NCBI GenBank assembly: GCA_964057225.1
Contig: OZ059895.1
Location: 7,316,001 to 7,380,000 of the forward strand
Length of the DNA stretch: 64,000 bases
Source: Auanema rhodensis
Taxonomy: Eukaryota; Nematoda; Chromadorea; Rhabditida; Rhabditidae
Direction of reading: 5' to 3'
Shown here: positions 25,421-37,905 of the stretch, one piece after another
Position numbering within the stretch: the stretch's first letter is position 1
How the letters are laid out: every line of letters begins with the position of its first letter
The notes under the pieces: generated by a model
The model's input: the letters and a program-made list of their open reading frames with translations, nothing else
The model's database searches: none
Told to the model about the DNA's origin: nothing
Position numbers and translations under genes: made by a program

Positions 25421-27066
25421 TTATAAATTATCAAATTGTTTTTGAACGGGTTTTAATTCTGTATCTTCATCAACATCACTAGCTATAACTGTTTCCAAGC
25501 TTTTATTCTGAAACAAACAGTAAATATCTTATAAGAGAATGAAATATTTATTTCATATATATATATATATATAATAAAAATAAATAAACAATACCGAGAT
25601 AACTATATGTTGCTCTTGCTCTCCACCAATGTGACTGTTACCGGATCTTTTTTCTACTCGTTCAACTAGTATACTATGTGGTTTTATTTTTTTGTAAATA
25701 CGTCGATGAATAATAGCTGCTTTCTAAATTATAACATTATAATTACCTAAAACATTGTTAGTTTGTTTTCTTTTATAAACAAAATAATAAAAAAATTATT
25801 ATTTGAAGAAGAAAAAAAATTGAATTGTGCACCTACACGACCAATCAATATTGCATCTTCACTCATAGGTACATCATATTCAAAAGGCAACTGAAACGAA
25901 ACTTTTTTCTACTCTTAATTATATTCAATATTTATTTTAAAAAAATAAAACTATAATATATAATATACCAATAGATTGAAAAGAATATTGTAAACTTGCA
26001 GAGTTTCAGGCGCTACAGCTCTCTCTACAACAACTGAAAATTTTCGATGTCTGTAAAAAATTATATATTATAGTTAAAAAGAGAAAACCAATAATTCAAA
26101 TATAGAATAAAGAAAACACCTAAAATATAAATCATTAATGCGTTCTTCAACATCTTCTTGTGCATGTGTTATAGCACGTCCATTAAAATCGAGGATACAG
26201 TCCCCGGGGCAAAAATACTTGGATGCAATTGTATTATCATCAATCGAAAATAAAATAAAAATAATATTATTTACTATAATTATTAATTAGATATAGCATA
26301 TATATATATAATTAAATTTAAACAAACTCGTATAACATGAGCTTTGTTTTTCACTTGTTTAAGACTGATTCCTAATGGCTCTGGTGGTAATTGAGAAGAC
26401 TAAAATATATAAATATTATATTTAACATAATTATATTATAAGATTATGTATATTATGTTTATGTATATTTCTTACATTAACACATTCAACAATAAAATAT
26501 GAAAATCCATTCATTCGTTGAGCAGCTATCTTATTTAAACGTTCCATCGTTATTGGTATAGCATAAGGACGACGCAGAACTTGAAATGAATTCTAAAATA
26601 AATTAGTTAACTATATCTATATAGTTAAAAGAAAATATTATTCTTATAACTCTAATAAGAGTTCTTACCTCACCAACTTTTAAACTTTTTAAAAAATTTT
26701 TTTGATTAACAACATTATTATTAATTTTAATTATGCGATCACCTATAATATATTGAAAACTATAATATATTATTTGTTAAATTCTAACCAATAATAAGAT
26801 TTTTACTAGATATTGATTCTATATCAACAAATAGAATATACATATCTTGATTTATATAAAATTTTGCATCACTCTATATATTTAACTATATGTATATAAT
26901 ATAAACATATTCTTACATTACATTTGAATGTTACTTTTACATCTTGTAACACATATTGTATATCTGGTTGCAGTTTTATAAAATCTTTTGAATTTCTAAG
27001 TTAAAATATAATTTTTTATGAATAAAAAAACTTTTTAAATTAAAATATATACCTTATTGTTGCCAT
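25421..27066 (-). CDS. two-PDZ-domain protein (unrecognised subfamily)
   Basis: Eleven exons join in phase to give 296 residues: 27053-27066, 26917-26995, 26789-26873, 26669-26742, 26476-26592, 26328-26399, 26120-26217, 25969-26050, 25837-25890, 25595-25723 and 25421-25507. The first exon is only 14 nt (MATI plus two bases). Two PDZ-type segments are visible: residues about 20-95, with the IIGDRIIKINNNVVNQKNF core of strands and the carboxylate-side helix, and residues about 115-200, with LPPEPLGISLKQVKNKAHVI (a GISL-like binding loop) then CPGDCILDFNGRAI. The tail after residue 210 is charged (VERVEKRSGN, DVDEDTELK). It has no signal peptide or membrane segment, so it is a probable cytosolic scaffold for proteins with C-terminal PDZ ligands. 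It is convergent with the TALE gene, with 256 bp between stop codons. Confidence 0.75.
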
Positions 27067-27522
27067 TTAAATCCAAAAAAAATTGATAAAATTATTTTTA
27101 ACGTCAAAATTTACGTGTAATGTTTCACGTAAAAATCAATAATTTATTCAATTTTTTTTTGAAATTTTTTCTTATTTATTCAGATGTATACTTGAACAAA
27201 CTGAATTTGTTTTCTGATGATGATGTATCATCAAGTTGACGTCTTCTGGTTCTTTTCAATCGAAAGAACATTTTGGCTAGTTATGAATTTTTCGAATCTT
27301 ATGATCTGAATGATCAAGAATCTTTTCATTTTGGATTATAAGCAGACAAATTTGCCAATTTTTTTTGAAGACCGGTATCTGACCCATAGCTCATACAGAA
27401 AATCTGGTTGAATGAAGTACTTGAATTGTATTGTAAGTGTCGAAAAGTAGAGAATAGCTGGCTGGATAGATGGAAATGATGAACAAGGCTATGAGGTGAA
27501 GTCAACTGGAGCCAGTCTGTAA

Positions 27523-28092
27523 ATGGAGCATCCTGCTCTCTATTCGGCTGGCTCTCTTGATATTTTCAAGTGTACAGTAAGTATAGCCATCTTTCTATCT
27601 CTGTCACACAGACTCTCCTACCCTCTCTCTCATTCCTTATTTCTCACAATCTCTCTTTCTCTCTCTCTCTATCTCTCTCTAAACTACTTTCTCAATCGCT
27701 TCATTTTCATTCCCTCTTATTCGTTCTTTCCTTATTTTCATTTTTCTTTGTCCAAATAAAAACAAACTATCTCAATATGTATGTATGAAAGATGAATACC
27801 AGAGGTAGTGTGAAAGGCGGAGTCCAAACTCCCAATGTCACTGACGGACCAATGACACCATCTTCATTTCGAGCATCATCTGAATCGAGAAAAACACATA
27901 TCTTCACGTCGTCAGCTTCTGCTTGTACACGTCCTTCATTTCACAAATTTGTTTTCATTTCCATGTATCATCTCCTATGATACATATTTCTATGAATCGT
28001 ATTAATATCCTCATCTGACCTTGATATAGGCATATGTTAAGCAAAATGCGAAGTTTTTTCCCAACAAATACTTGATGATGATGATGAAGTAG
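27523..28092 (+). CDS. tentative small gene, 91 residues, unknown function
   Basis: Three candidate exons, all phase 0, can be spliced: 27523-27576, 27792-27950 and 28030-28092, ending in a TAG at 28090-28092. The predicted protein is short and Ser/Thr-rich (SVKGGVQTPNVTDGPMTPSS in the middle, with two TP sites) and basic at the end (AYVKQNAKFFPNKY). It has no signal peptide, membrane segment or recognised domain. Composition differs from the surrounding CT/AT-rich DNA, and the 27792-27950 frame is GC-richer. Weak points are an AAAG acceptor before exon 2 and a GTTTTC donor after it. It could instead be part of the 5' leader of the gene starting at 28551, or non-coding. Confidence 0.35.
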
Positions 28093-28550
28093 GAGGATTT
28101 GTCATCTCTCATCAAAATGTATTTCTTAGCTTTCTCATCAGAAAAATTCTTTACAATTTTTACCTTTTCTATCATTCATATAATCATTTCAATACACGAT
28201 TCATGTTTGTATATTGGCATTTATGTCTTTTTTTTTTGAGATTTTTCAATAGAAAAATTCTCCTTTTCAATCACCTTCATCATCCACAATCTTCGAACTT
28301 TTTCTATCTTCAATCTCTTTTACATGCTCTCTCTTTGGCTCTTAACATATGACTATCACATTCTTTATTTTTCATGAGTTTTGTCATGACATTATGATGA
28401 AATTTTTGTGAAAAAAGCAGCATTCTCTATAGCTTTGTAGTTCATTCATGTTTAAGAAATTTTTGTTATTTAGTAATCTATCTATATACTTTATAATATT
28501 ATATAACATACATAGATGTATATTACTTTTTCTTTTTTAGATTTTTACGA

Positions 28551-29544
28551 ATGCGTCCAATTATTGGTGTAGCTCTGTTGACTGTTTTGGCTTACAGCCA
28601 ACAATTATCTTCTGATAACTCAGACAGTCTACTATCACTCGATTCTGATTCTAATATTAGATCCAAAAGAAGTTATTATGGTGGTTATGATTCATATGGA
28701 TAGTAGGTTTTATATTTATTTTTCTCCATACTTCATTGTATTGTAAATCAATTTTTGGATAACTGCTTCATGTCTTGTTGCTATATAACATCGTCATATC
28801 TTATAGTTTACAAGTAATAAAAGCTTAATCTTATAAAATTAATTTATTTAATAACATAATTTATGATTTTAGTGATGGCGATTTCTGGTATGCTGGAAGA
28901 ATATTTGGAATAATCATCGGATCATTGTTGTTCTTGGTTTGTTGCTGTGCTCCATGTATCTGTCTTCTTGGTATATGGTATGTTATATTATTTATATATA
29001 AATATTATATGTAAATATAATATTTTAAGGTTTTTGGGATGGTTTGGTTTTCGAAAAAGTCGTCAAACACGAGATAATAAAGGTACGATCTTAGATATTC
29101 TATATAAAACTTTTATAATTAAGAGTAATTTGAAGAAAATATTAATGTTTCGTATTCGTAATGAATCATTTTATTATATTATACTTCAGTTTAGCCTCAG
29201 TCATGCAACATCCCCAACCACAAGCTGTACCAGTAGTAGCTTCTGTTCCTCCTGAAATGCCGGCTGTATCGACTATCTATACCTCACCTCCTCGTACTCG
29301 ACACGTTGTCGTTGATACGGTTCCTCCACCTCGTCATTCAGATGTATGAAATAATCTTAAAATCATCAAATTATTATATTTTTTAAAATTATATGTATAA
29401 TTATAATTTTGTTTACAAAAAATTAATTAATTTCAGCTGCGTCCTGGTGATCAAATCATCTATCAGGCTGAAGATCGGTACTATTCGTCATCTGCTCCAA
29501 ATTCTAATACACGACCAGATGCATATCGTAATAGTAACTTCTAA
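28551..29544 (+). CDS. small type I membrane protein with Cys-rich transmembrane segment
   Basis: Five exons, 28551-28702, 28873-28977, 29030-29082, 29201-29343 and 29437-29544, encode 186 residues. Residues 1-16 are a signal peptide (MRPIIGVALLTVLAYS). A short Ser/Asp ectodomain follows with a dibasic RSKRS site that could be furin-cleaved, then Tyr/Gly residues. A transmembrane helix at about residues 61-88 contains VCCCAPCICLLGIWFLGWF, and a basic stop-transfer RKSRQTR follows. The cytosolic tail of about 90 residues is Pro-rich (PQPQAVPVVASVPPEMPAV; TVPPPRHSD). The layout of short ectodomain, Cys-rich helix and Pro-rich tail resembles the Shisa / WBP1-VOPP1 group of adaptor membrane proteins, but I see no PPxY motif and no disulfide-rich Shisa domain. 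Exon 4 uses the second of two neighbouring CAG acceptors, because the first leads to an immediate stop. Confidence 0.75.
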
Positions 29545-31100
29545 ATTTTATATTTTAGATTAAAACTATATGTGTGTGTAAATATAAAATCATATAGATT
29601 ATATCAAATATCATATACATATGTAGTTTTATTTTTTGATCTTCATTCCTCATAAATTCCAGTTCACAGTCAGATTTTATGCTTTCAATATGTTTTTTTT
29701 TTCAATTTAATATATATTTTTTCAAAAAAAAATCTGTGATATTTAGACTTTTCAGTTTTTTTTTCATATGATAACTTATCTATCTATGTATAATTCATAT
29801 GAAAATATATACTATATATTACTATAATATTATATGCAAATATTGTGCAAAAATACGTATGATATATACTGTGTCGAATAAATTTAAATAAAATATTTTA
29901 TTTTATATAATAAAAAAATATTTAAAAAAAAAAACATATTAAGTTACTCGTTCGTTCAAAGATCAAAAAAAAATAAAAGAAAAACGTTAATGAATTCTAT
30001 TGAAAATGAAGAAAAAAGATGAGACAGTTGAACAAGTGGCAGAAGTCTAGAGATTAAGAGGAAGCTTGAAATGGAGAAATGGAATCAAACTCTTATTCTA
30101 TTTTAACACTGTGAATCAATTTTCAAGTTTTACGATGAAATGAGCATTGTTGAAAAAAAATTTATTTATACTCTTGAAAATTTTATTCTTTATTCTAATA
30201 ATTTTCACAAATAAGTCTTTATTTAAAAAACAATGAAGCTTATTGAAGTATTGAACAATTTCTTGGGACATTGAACACATATAAACCTCATTTAACTGGG
30301 TTAATTAAAAATTAATTTTTGATATAGAAGCTTAAATAATACATATTTTCTATTAATTACACCAAGCTTAAACAATAATTTTTAAATTAAAGAATCAAAT
30401 CAGCTGATATCCTTGTACGCTCTTTTTCTTATTTTCATTCAAGCCATCTTTGTACAAGTCTCTAAGCAATTGACTGAAACAGCCATTGGCAGCAACTCTT
30501 ATGCCGAATGGGTAGATCTGTGCCCTTCCGTTCGATGACGTCACGCACCCGCACCGCGTATGATCGCGTCGCGGCTTGGATTGGCTCGGCCCTGCTGCTG
30601 TGTGTGTTGGTGCGTCTGCGATGCCGTTGATGCTTTTCATTTTATTCCTTGATATTTATTTTTAATTGATTTATTTTGTTTATTTTTTTATTGATTTTAA
30701 GTGTATGTAAAGTTGGTGATAAGCTGTTGATAATAACTGATAAGGTGGTTGTTTTATCGGCAAAGTGCAGTTTACGATTATTTGCTATAGGTTTTTTTTA
30801 CAGCTCTTTCTCATTTTTCTTTAAATCTGGAATTTTTTAAATTTATTACTAATATTTATTATAAAATTTATTATGATTTTTTTTGTAAATGCCAAAAAAA
30901 TTTATTTTTTATTTTAAATATCAAAATATAATCGAATTAAGTTTCAATAGTCAGCTAGCTGAACAAAAATAATTATATTCCAATTTTGATTGCTGTGAGA
31001 AGATGTGCCACAATAAAATATTATTTATTTTTTGTATTAATTGCTTTTATGCGGATTTCTTATATTTTTCCTTGTTATGATTGAACATAATTTCCAGATT
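29545..31100. other. intergenic / 5' region upstream of gpb-2
   Basis: The first kilobase is very AT-rich and featureless apart from homopolymer runs. A CpG-rich island of about 110 bp near 30520-30625 interrupts it. Between the island and the gpb-2 start codon are poly-T tracts and a TTTCCAG acceptor (31092-31098), indicating a leader intron or spliced-leader site. Confidence 0.5.
30520..30625 (+). promoter_or_regulatory. CpG-rich candidate promoter with CRE and CCAAT elements for gpb-2
   Basis: This is a sharp GC-rich patch in DNA that is otherwise largely A/T. It contains the full cAMP-response element TGACGTCA (30536-30543), several CGCG/ACGC units, and ATTGG (inverse CCAAT), about 500 bp upstream of the gpb-2 start codon. 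The promoter role is inferred from position and motifs. An 81-codon minus-strand open frame covers the patch but has no recognisable domain. Confidence 0.45.
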
Positions 31101-31118
31101 ATGTCAATCAGTTCATAG
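31101..31118 (+). other. short upstream ORF in the gpb-2 leader
   Basis: ATG TCA ATC AGT TCA TAG encodes five residues, 12 bp before the gpb-2 start codon and just after a splice acceptor. If the leader includes it, initiation at the main start would require leaky scanning or reinitiation. Confidence 0.4.
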
Positions 31119-31130
31119 TTGCCTGAGCGA

Positions 31131-33272
31131 ATGCCAGATATTGAATCGGACGACAAACCGTCGACGTCCAAAGAAACTGGGTCGACGTCTGCTTCAGCTT
31201 CTACTTCCGTACCTTCCGCACCCGCATCCTCCAGCAAAATGCCGGAGAATGCTGCACCAAGTAGTCAGGACCCTGCTTCTAGGTTGGTTATCACGTGATG
31301 GACATTTTTTCTTACATTTCGTTTGCTACTCTTTTAAAAATAATTTTGTTCTGAACTTCAGAAAATTATCTCGGTAGGTTTGTAATGTAACTTTATTGGG
31401 TGTAAGTACATCTAGGAATGTGTATTGTTCTCTTTGACTAAATATGCGAGTGATGAATTGCGGCTGGTTTTGGCCGGCTTGCTGCACACTAATTTGACCG
31501 CGTTCAAATGCTTGGTCTGGGTCTAAATGTTGATTATGCTTGGGGCTATGCAGGAACTTGTGTGATTGTGCCTTAGATGAATTATTTTTGCTAAGTATCT
31601 GGTTATGAGAGAAACGTTGTGGGAAATATGTCAAGTTTCGTGAATAGTCGTTGTCTACCTACTAATTTCAGAGGTGATCAAATTGAACTTCTTGCCAAAG
31701 AAGCTGAAGAGCTTCGCAAAAAATTAGATGCAGAACGCCAAAAGCTTAATGATATTCCAAGTACGTAGCTAATTTAGTTTTTTTTTTCAATTTTATTTTA
31801 ATTGGTTAATCAATAATCCCATGTTTTAGTTCAACAAGCGGCTGAGCGCTTGCCCGAGCTTCAAAATATGGGAATTAAGCAGAGACGGATTTTGAAGGGC
31901 CATGTCGGAAAGGTCCTTTGTATGGATTGGTCATTGGATAGACGTCACATTGTTTCATCTTCCCAGGTTAGACTTTTTTGTCCATATTTCTAGTATTATG
32001 TAAATGATCGATAGTTCATTATTTTTTTATTAAATTCAAAGTTTTTTTAGGACGGAAAAGTCATAGTATGGGATGGATTCACAACTAATAAAGAACATGC
32101 TTTGACTATGCCAACTACTTGGGTGATGGCCTGTGCTTATTCTCCCACAAGCACAATGATCGCTTGCGGGTAAGACGAACATATTATATAGTATTCTTAT
32201 GTGAGAAATATTTTCAGAGGTTTGGATAATAAATGTAGTGTGGTTCCTTTGTCTTTTGATGATGATATTCTTCAAAAGAAAAGAAGTGTTGCCACCCACA
32301 CTTCTTACATGAGTTGCTGTATGTTTTTGCGATCTGATAACCTTCTTCTTACCGGTAGTGGAGATTCAACTTGTGCTATATGGGATGTAGAAAGTGGCCA
32401 GGTATAAATAATTGAATTTTGATGAAAATTTCTTATGTTATATCTTCAGATGATTCAAAATTTCCATGGTCACACGGGTGACGTTTTTGCCATTGATGTT
32501 CCTAAGTGTGACACAGGTAATACATTCATATCGGCTGGTGCTGATAAGCATTCTCTTGTTTGGGATATAAGGTAAATAACGTTTATTATGTTTTAACATT
32601 GGTAATTATTTTATTGTAGAACTGGACAATGTGTACAGTCCTTTGAAGGTCACGAAGCTGATATTAACACCGTTCGTTTTCATCCCAATGGTGATGCTTT
32701 TGCTACGGGATCAGATGATGCTTCGGTACGAAATTAGGCTAAAACTGCAATCTATTTTCTTTGTTTTTAGTGTCGTCTGTTCGATCTTCGCGCTGACAGA
32801 CAAGTATGTGTTTATGAGAAAGAATCTATCCTATTCCCTGTCAACGGAGTAGATTTCAGTTTGAGCGGTAGATCAATATACTCTTTACGACTTGAAGTAT
32901 AAATATGTTGTTTAGGTCGAATTCTTTTCGCTGGATATGGTGACTATAGAGTAGGTGTCTGGGATACTTTGAAATGTGTCCGTAATGCTGTGCTTTACGG
33001 ACACGAAAATCGTATCAGTTGTCTTCGTACTTCACCTGATGGAACTGCTGTATGTAGTGCCAGTTGGGATGCCACGATTCGAGTAAGTTATAAACTTTTT
33101 CAGAACGTTTAGAACTGTTGCATTCCTCTTAATTATCTATTCTATTTCAAAGCATTCCTAAACCTAAATTTACACTATTTGTAAATTATAAGAAAATGCC
33201 TAAATTTCATAATCCAAAATATTATATATTCAGATATCTATTTAAAAAAAACTTTTTTAGATCTGGGCCTGA
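31131..33272 (+). CDS. gpb-2: G protein beta subunit 5 (Gbeta5) orthologue
   Basis: Ten exons encode 394 residues: 31131-31282, 31672-31760, 31830-31966, 32051-32169, 32218-32401, 32450-32571, 32620-32725, 32771-32867, 32916-33082 and 33261-33272. Residues 1-50 are a Ser/Pro/Thr-rich extension. Residues about 52-95 are an acidic/basic coiled coil ([20 protein letters not shown]). Seven WD40 blades follow with near-identity to vertebrate GNB5: [56 protein letters not shown]-type ends such as [10 protein letters not shown], and the final ATIRIWA. Gbeta5 pairs with the GGL domain of R7 RGS proteins (EGL-10 and EAT-16 in C. elegans) rather than a Ggamma, and tunes Go/Gq signalling in neurons and muscle. 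The last exon has only 12 nt (I-W-A-stop). Length is closer to the long human splice form (395) than to the short one (353). Confidence 0.96.
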
Positions 33273-33951
33273 GCGTTCTATAACGAGCGGCTGTTGCGCT
33301 TTTTTGCAACTATCACTTCTTTTACCCTTTTTGTCGTACCTGTTGAAAGGATGCTCTTTTTTTCCCTCAACCTTTTGCAAATTGCATAGCTTATATATAC
33401 ATACATACATATAATATATATTTAAAATAATACTTGTCCTCCTCCTTATCTAGTCATAATTATATTCATGTTTATAACTTTAAATGATCGGTTGAAACAT
33501 AATGTGGATGCTGCACACGCTTTGTATAATATGTTATCTGCCATATTGAAACCTACTTTGGGAGCTTTTCTTATACAGTATCCTCAGTTTTCCGCCCTTT
33601 CAATTCAGTACCTGCTTCTCTTTGTATAATTGATTCTCTTAATATTTAGGTAGACTGTTGACTACTAACAAAGGTTACGCTATTTATTAACATTAATAAA
33701 TAGATTAAGGTGCTGAAGACGTGTACGTCCCTTTTCAAAAAATCATGAAAAACCAAAGAAATGACACAAAATATACAAATATAAATATGACGAACATTGA
33801 TTATTTCATACTGTATTGCATTAAAATAATTTAATATAATAATTTAGCTATATCAAAGAGACCATAATTAGAAGTTATCTTTGAGGCAATGGATTAAGTT
33901 TGTGCAATGTTTAGAGATTTTTATGTAAAATCCATAATGAGGGATACGACT
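33273..33951. other. short intergenic region between convergent genes
   Basis: This 3'-to-3' spacer between gpb-2 and the VWA gene is AT-rich, with a few pyrimidine runs. I see nothing else in it. Confidence 0.6.
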
Positions 33952-36900
33952 TTAGTCGAGTATGCAACCAGCAGTCAACTGCTTCAATTCCTGATGCAAA
34001 TCTCCAATATTGGCATCAGTATACACACGTGATGGATTGCCAGTTATCTTTACTAACTCCTTACGTGAAATTGGATACTGAAATAGAAATGTTTTAGAAT
34101 AATGTTCCATGAATTCATATTTGGTTATAAAATTTGAAAACGTACATGATGGTTAATAGCAACAGCATATGTATTTGGAACAAGATTACGTAACAGGCGT
34201 GATTCTTCATCAATTGACTTGTGTCCAAAACCATCAGTAAACATAATAACAACAGGCTTTGCAATTCCCGGTCTGGCTCCCTTTTCCACCGTATACTCCG
34301 AAATAGCCTTGAAATGAAATAAAATTGATTAGCTAACAGCTAAACACTTAGTCATTACAGTAATTTACAGAAAAATCTCGAACTCTACAACTTTGATTTT
34401 TGAACTAAAGAAAGGCTTACCCGAAGAATTGCAGCATGAATTGCTGTAGTTCCTGATGTAAATGGAACTGTTTGTAATTTACGAAGTATACGAGATCGAT
34501 CCTGTGGATCGTTCAATGACCAAATGGTTTTTACTTTATGTGAAGCAGCAAATTTGATTAATGAAAACTGAAATAACTCAATTCTAACTATATCATTATA
34601 GTTTAGTTGCGCATACTCTTGCATTTTCTGGACCGACTCGGAAAAGATCCATAATTCCTGTAGCTAATTCTTTTTCTCGTTTGAATGTTTCTTCTACACT
34701 TCCGGAAGCATCGAGAACCATTATAACATCAAACAGACAACCAGGTCGGAATGTTGTAGTGGCTTCAATCTCATTTTCTTTGGCTATTGGACGAGAATGG
34801 AAGAAAGCAGCAAATGATGGTAAAGTTGTAACCGTATTTTCTCTGAAAAATATTTTTTTTAAATTAGAAGATATGAATGAAAGTAAAATTTTCTTTTAAT
34901 TTCAATAAATCAGTGTGACATATCACGAAACAACCATTCTTTTTGTCTACATGAACGAAACTTACGTGGCTGCTGTAATGGGCAGCGTTGTTGGAACCTG
35001 GGTTACGGTAGCTGGTAGACTTGATAACCTGAAGCAAACCTATGAAATGAAATATGATTGTTAAAGCTTACAGAGCAGGTGTTAAATTCATTTTCTTTGC
35101 TTTTTTCGTGTATCTAAATCATATATTTCATAATAATCTAAACATTTTTTTAAAAATTACCTTAAAAGAATAATTTTTTTTGGTTTTACAGTTGTTAATT
35201 CCGAAGATGAATCAGTTATTATTTTACCATCTCGTTCAGCTAATTCATCCTAACAAATTTTTCGAAATTAATGATTTATATCAAATATCTGTTGCTACTT
35301 TCTTATCTTGCAGTCTAGATTTGAGATCAATTGGTTCACCGGTCAAATCAATGCCAGCTTCTTCAGCTTCAGCTTGATGACGTCCAACTCTCAATGGTCC
35401 TTTAATTGAAATAATAAAATCATTTTATATATATAAGTGTATAGTTAATACCAATAGTACTGTAAATACCATCTGTATGACCTAGATGAGTATTAGCATC
35501 TCGGAGGAGTTTGAAAGCAAACGCTCGTCGTTCAAGTAATTCCTATAAGAATAACCGTTAAATTTAATGTTTGAATTATTGTTTCATACCGTATGACAAG
35601 CAGGAAGTAATTTCTTTGCTTTAGCAGCCATAATTTTAATTTTTTCGACGAATAATGCATTTCGATCATAGTTGAATACGTGATCATGATTTGAAGTGAA
35701 TTGGGATAATGCCTCTACATCTGTATGTGTTGATGAGTCAACAGCCAAAGTTGCAAAGTTACTTCTCTGTAAACAAAGCTTCATATAGTTTTCAGACAAT
35801 GACAAATATATTAAGCATATATAGATAATGTTGTTTACTAATAACAACAAATAGCAACAAGAATAGTTACCGATTGTAATTGGCTAATAATCTTTTCTTT
35901 CAGATTTGGTTTATCCACACTATTACCATCCCCAACAATGACAATAGCACTATGACGATCTGGTCTATAAATTTATGAAATTCGAATCAAATCTTTGATA
36001 GATATAGATATATCTTTCTATATATATATATCTATATATATAGATTTATTGTTTTGTTTTTTCAATCGAAAAAATAAATTTTTGTAAACAAAAATATTTA
36101 CTTTGACTGTATATCAAGCATTTCAAGCCCGATTTCGACAGCTTCAGCATATGATACAGTTCCAGTAGTAGCTTGAATAGCTTCAATCTAGAAATAATAA
36201 TAGTTAAAGCTTATTTTGATTATATCTCATTAGATATATCATATAAATCGTTTAAGGACTATTACTGTAATATTACGGTAATGATGTCATAGACATACAT
36301 TTGTGAAAATACGATCACGCTTTGAAATAGTTGTAAAAGGTAAAATGATCTTTGGTTGTCCTCCAAGTGATAGAACTGATACACGTACATGTGTCTCATT
36401 AACCAGAGAGCCTACAATATGATTAATTATATGATATAGTTATATAGTATGAAAAAAATCAAAAACGAAAGATATATTATAGAAACCTAGAACATCAAGC
36501 AAGAGGTAGCGATTAGAATTAACTGTTGGATCTTTCATATTATTCGATTTGTCAGTGTTATCGAACAGGAATAACAGATCAAGTGTAGGATTGACCGAGC
36601 AACCGTTCTGGTCATCAAGATGATGACGTGATCGGCTAAATTGACTTTCATCTTCATCACAATTCTTGTCGACCTTCAGAAGCTGTACAACATCAGATAA
36701 AAATCTGTAAAATAAGGAAAAGTTGTACGACTTAAACTATTTCAAACAATTTTTAAAGAGAATGAACTTTGGAATATCTATATATTCACTATATATTCGT
36801 ATAATTTTTAATTATAATCTTCAAAAACATATGTTATTATTCATAAACTATAGTATACATTATTTGTTTTTTTTTTAAAAATGTATTTTCTTATCAAATA

Positions 36901-37856
36901 ATAATTTTGTTTTTCTACTTAATACTTTTTAATCTGCCATATAAGTTATAAGCTTTCTATATTAATATATTGATTATTTGTTTATTTTGTTATAATTTAT
37001 ATTTAATTTTTCTCAAAATAATTCTTTTTAAGTTGGAATTCTTTGAAATTGCCATATTCACACTCGCACTCTCAATCTTTAGGGTAATGAGTTTCTAGGA
37101 AAAACAAAGGAAAAATTTAATTTTATTTTTCAAACCGGTATAAACGAAACAAGAATTATAACAGAATACTATTTAGTTATTTCATCTTAACATTTGTAAA
37201 TTCATGTTGAAACATACATAACGTCATTTCAAATTAAATTCTTCTTCATTAACATTATCTAGAGCTTAATTCATATTAAATTATAAATATTACATATATC
37301 CTTAACTATATATATATAGCTAAGAATATATGTAATATTTTAGCTTAGTTGTGATACGGTACTTTCTTCATTGAGCAATGTGCATTAATTCCAATGAGTC
37401 TAGTATATTTAAGAGGCTGGTAGTTCAAATGAAAATGTTAGCCTGAGGCAAATAGCTAGAAAAGCTTGATGCATCATGACAAGTGAGCAAATTTTAGTTT
37501 TCTTGACTATATTTATCTTTAAATTTTCCTATTTGAGCTTTGAAGTCAATAGTATTGATCATCTGACGCCATTCTCATTCAGTTATACGCAAAGGGGTAT
37601 CGACAACGACGACGACAATCTAGATGAATCGTTTTTCAATCAACGGCTCAAATATGAATGACGTTGACGTTTCTCGATGTGTGTTTGCATTTTCATCATT
37701 TTTAAAAAAATTTATAATCTCTAAAATCTATTTAATAACAATGATATTTCTTAATTGAAGTATATGTACCGTAGACTAACGGTTTCATGCATTCTATAAC
37801 TTTTTCTTCTTCTTTTTCTCTTTTACTCTCTTCATTCCTCTTTTCTCTCTCTCTCC

Positions 37857-37905
<49 letters not shown>

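Noticed and set aside
30395-30640. 81-codon minus-strand ORF over the CpG-rich patch
   Set aside because: No domain, signal peptide or splice partner. The position and motifs fit the gpb-2 promoter better, although a short antisense gene cannot be fully excluded.
33952-36704. Treating the last two VWA domains as a separate gene
   Set aside because: The exon at 36704 continues the C-terminal helix of VWA domain 6 in the right phase, and no signal peptide or start codon precedes it.
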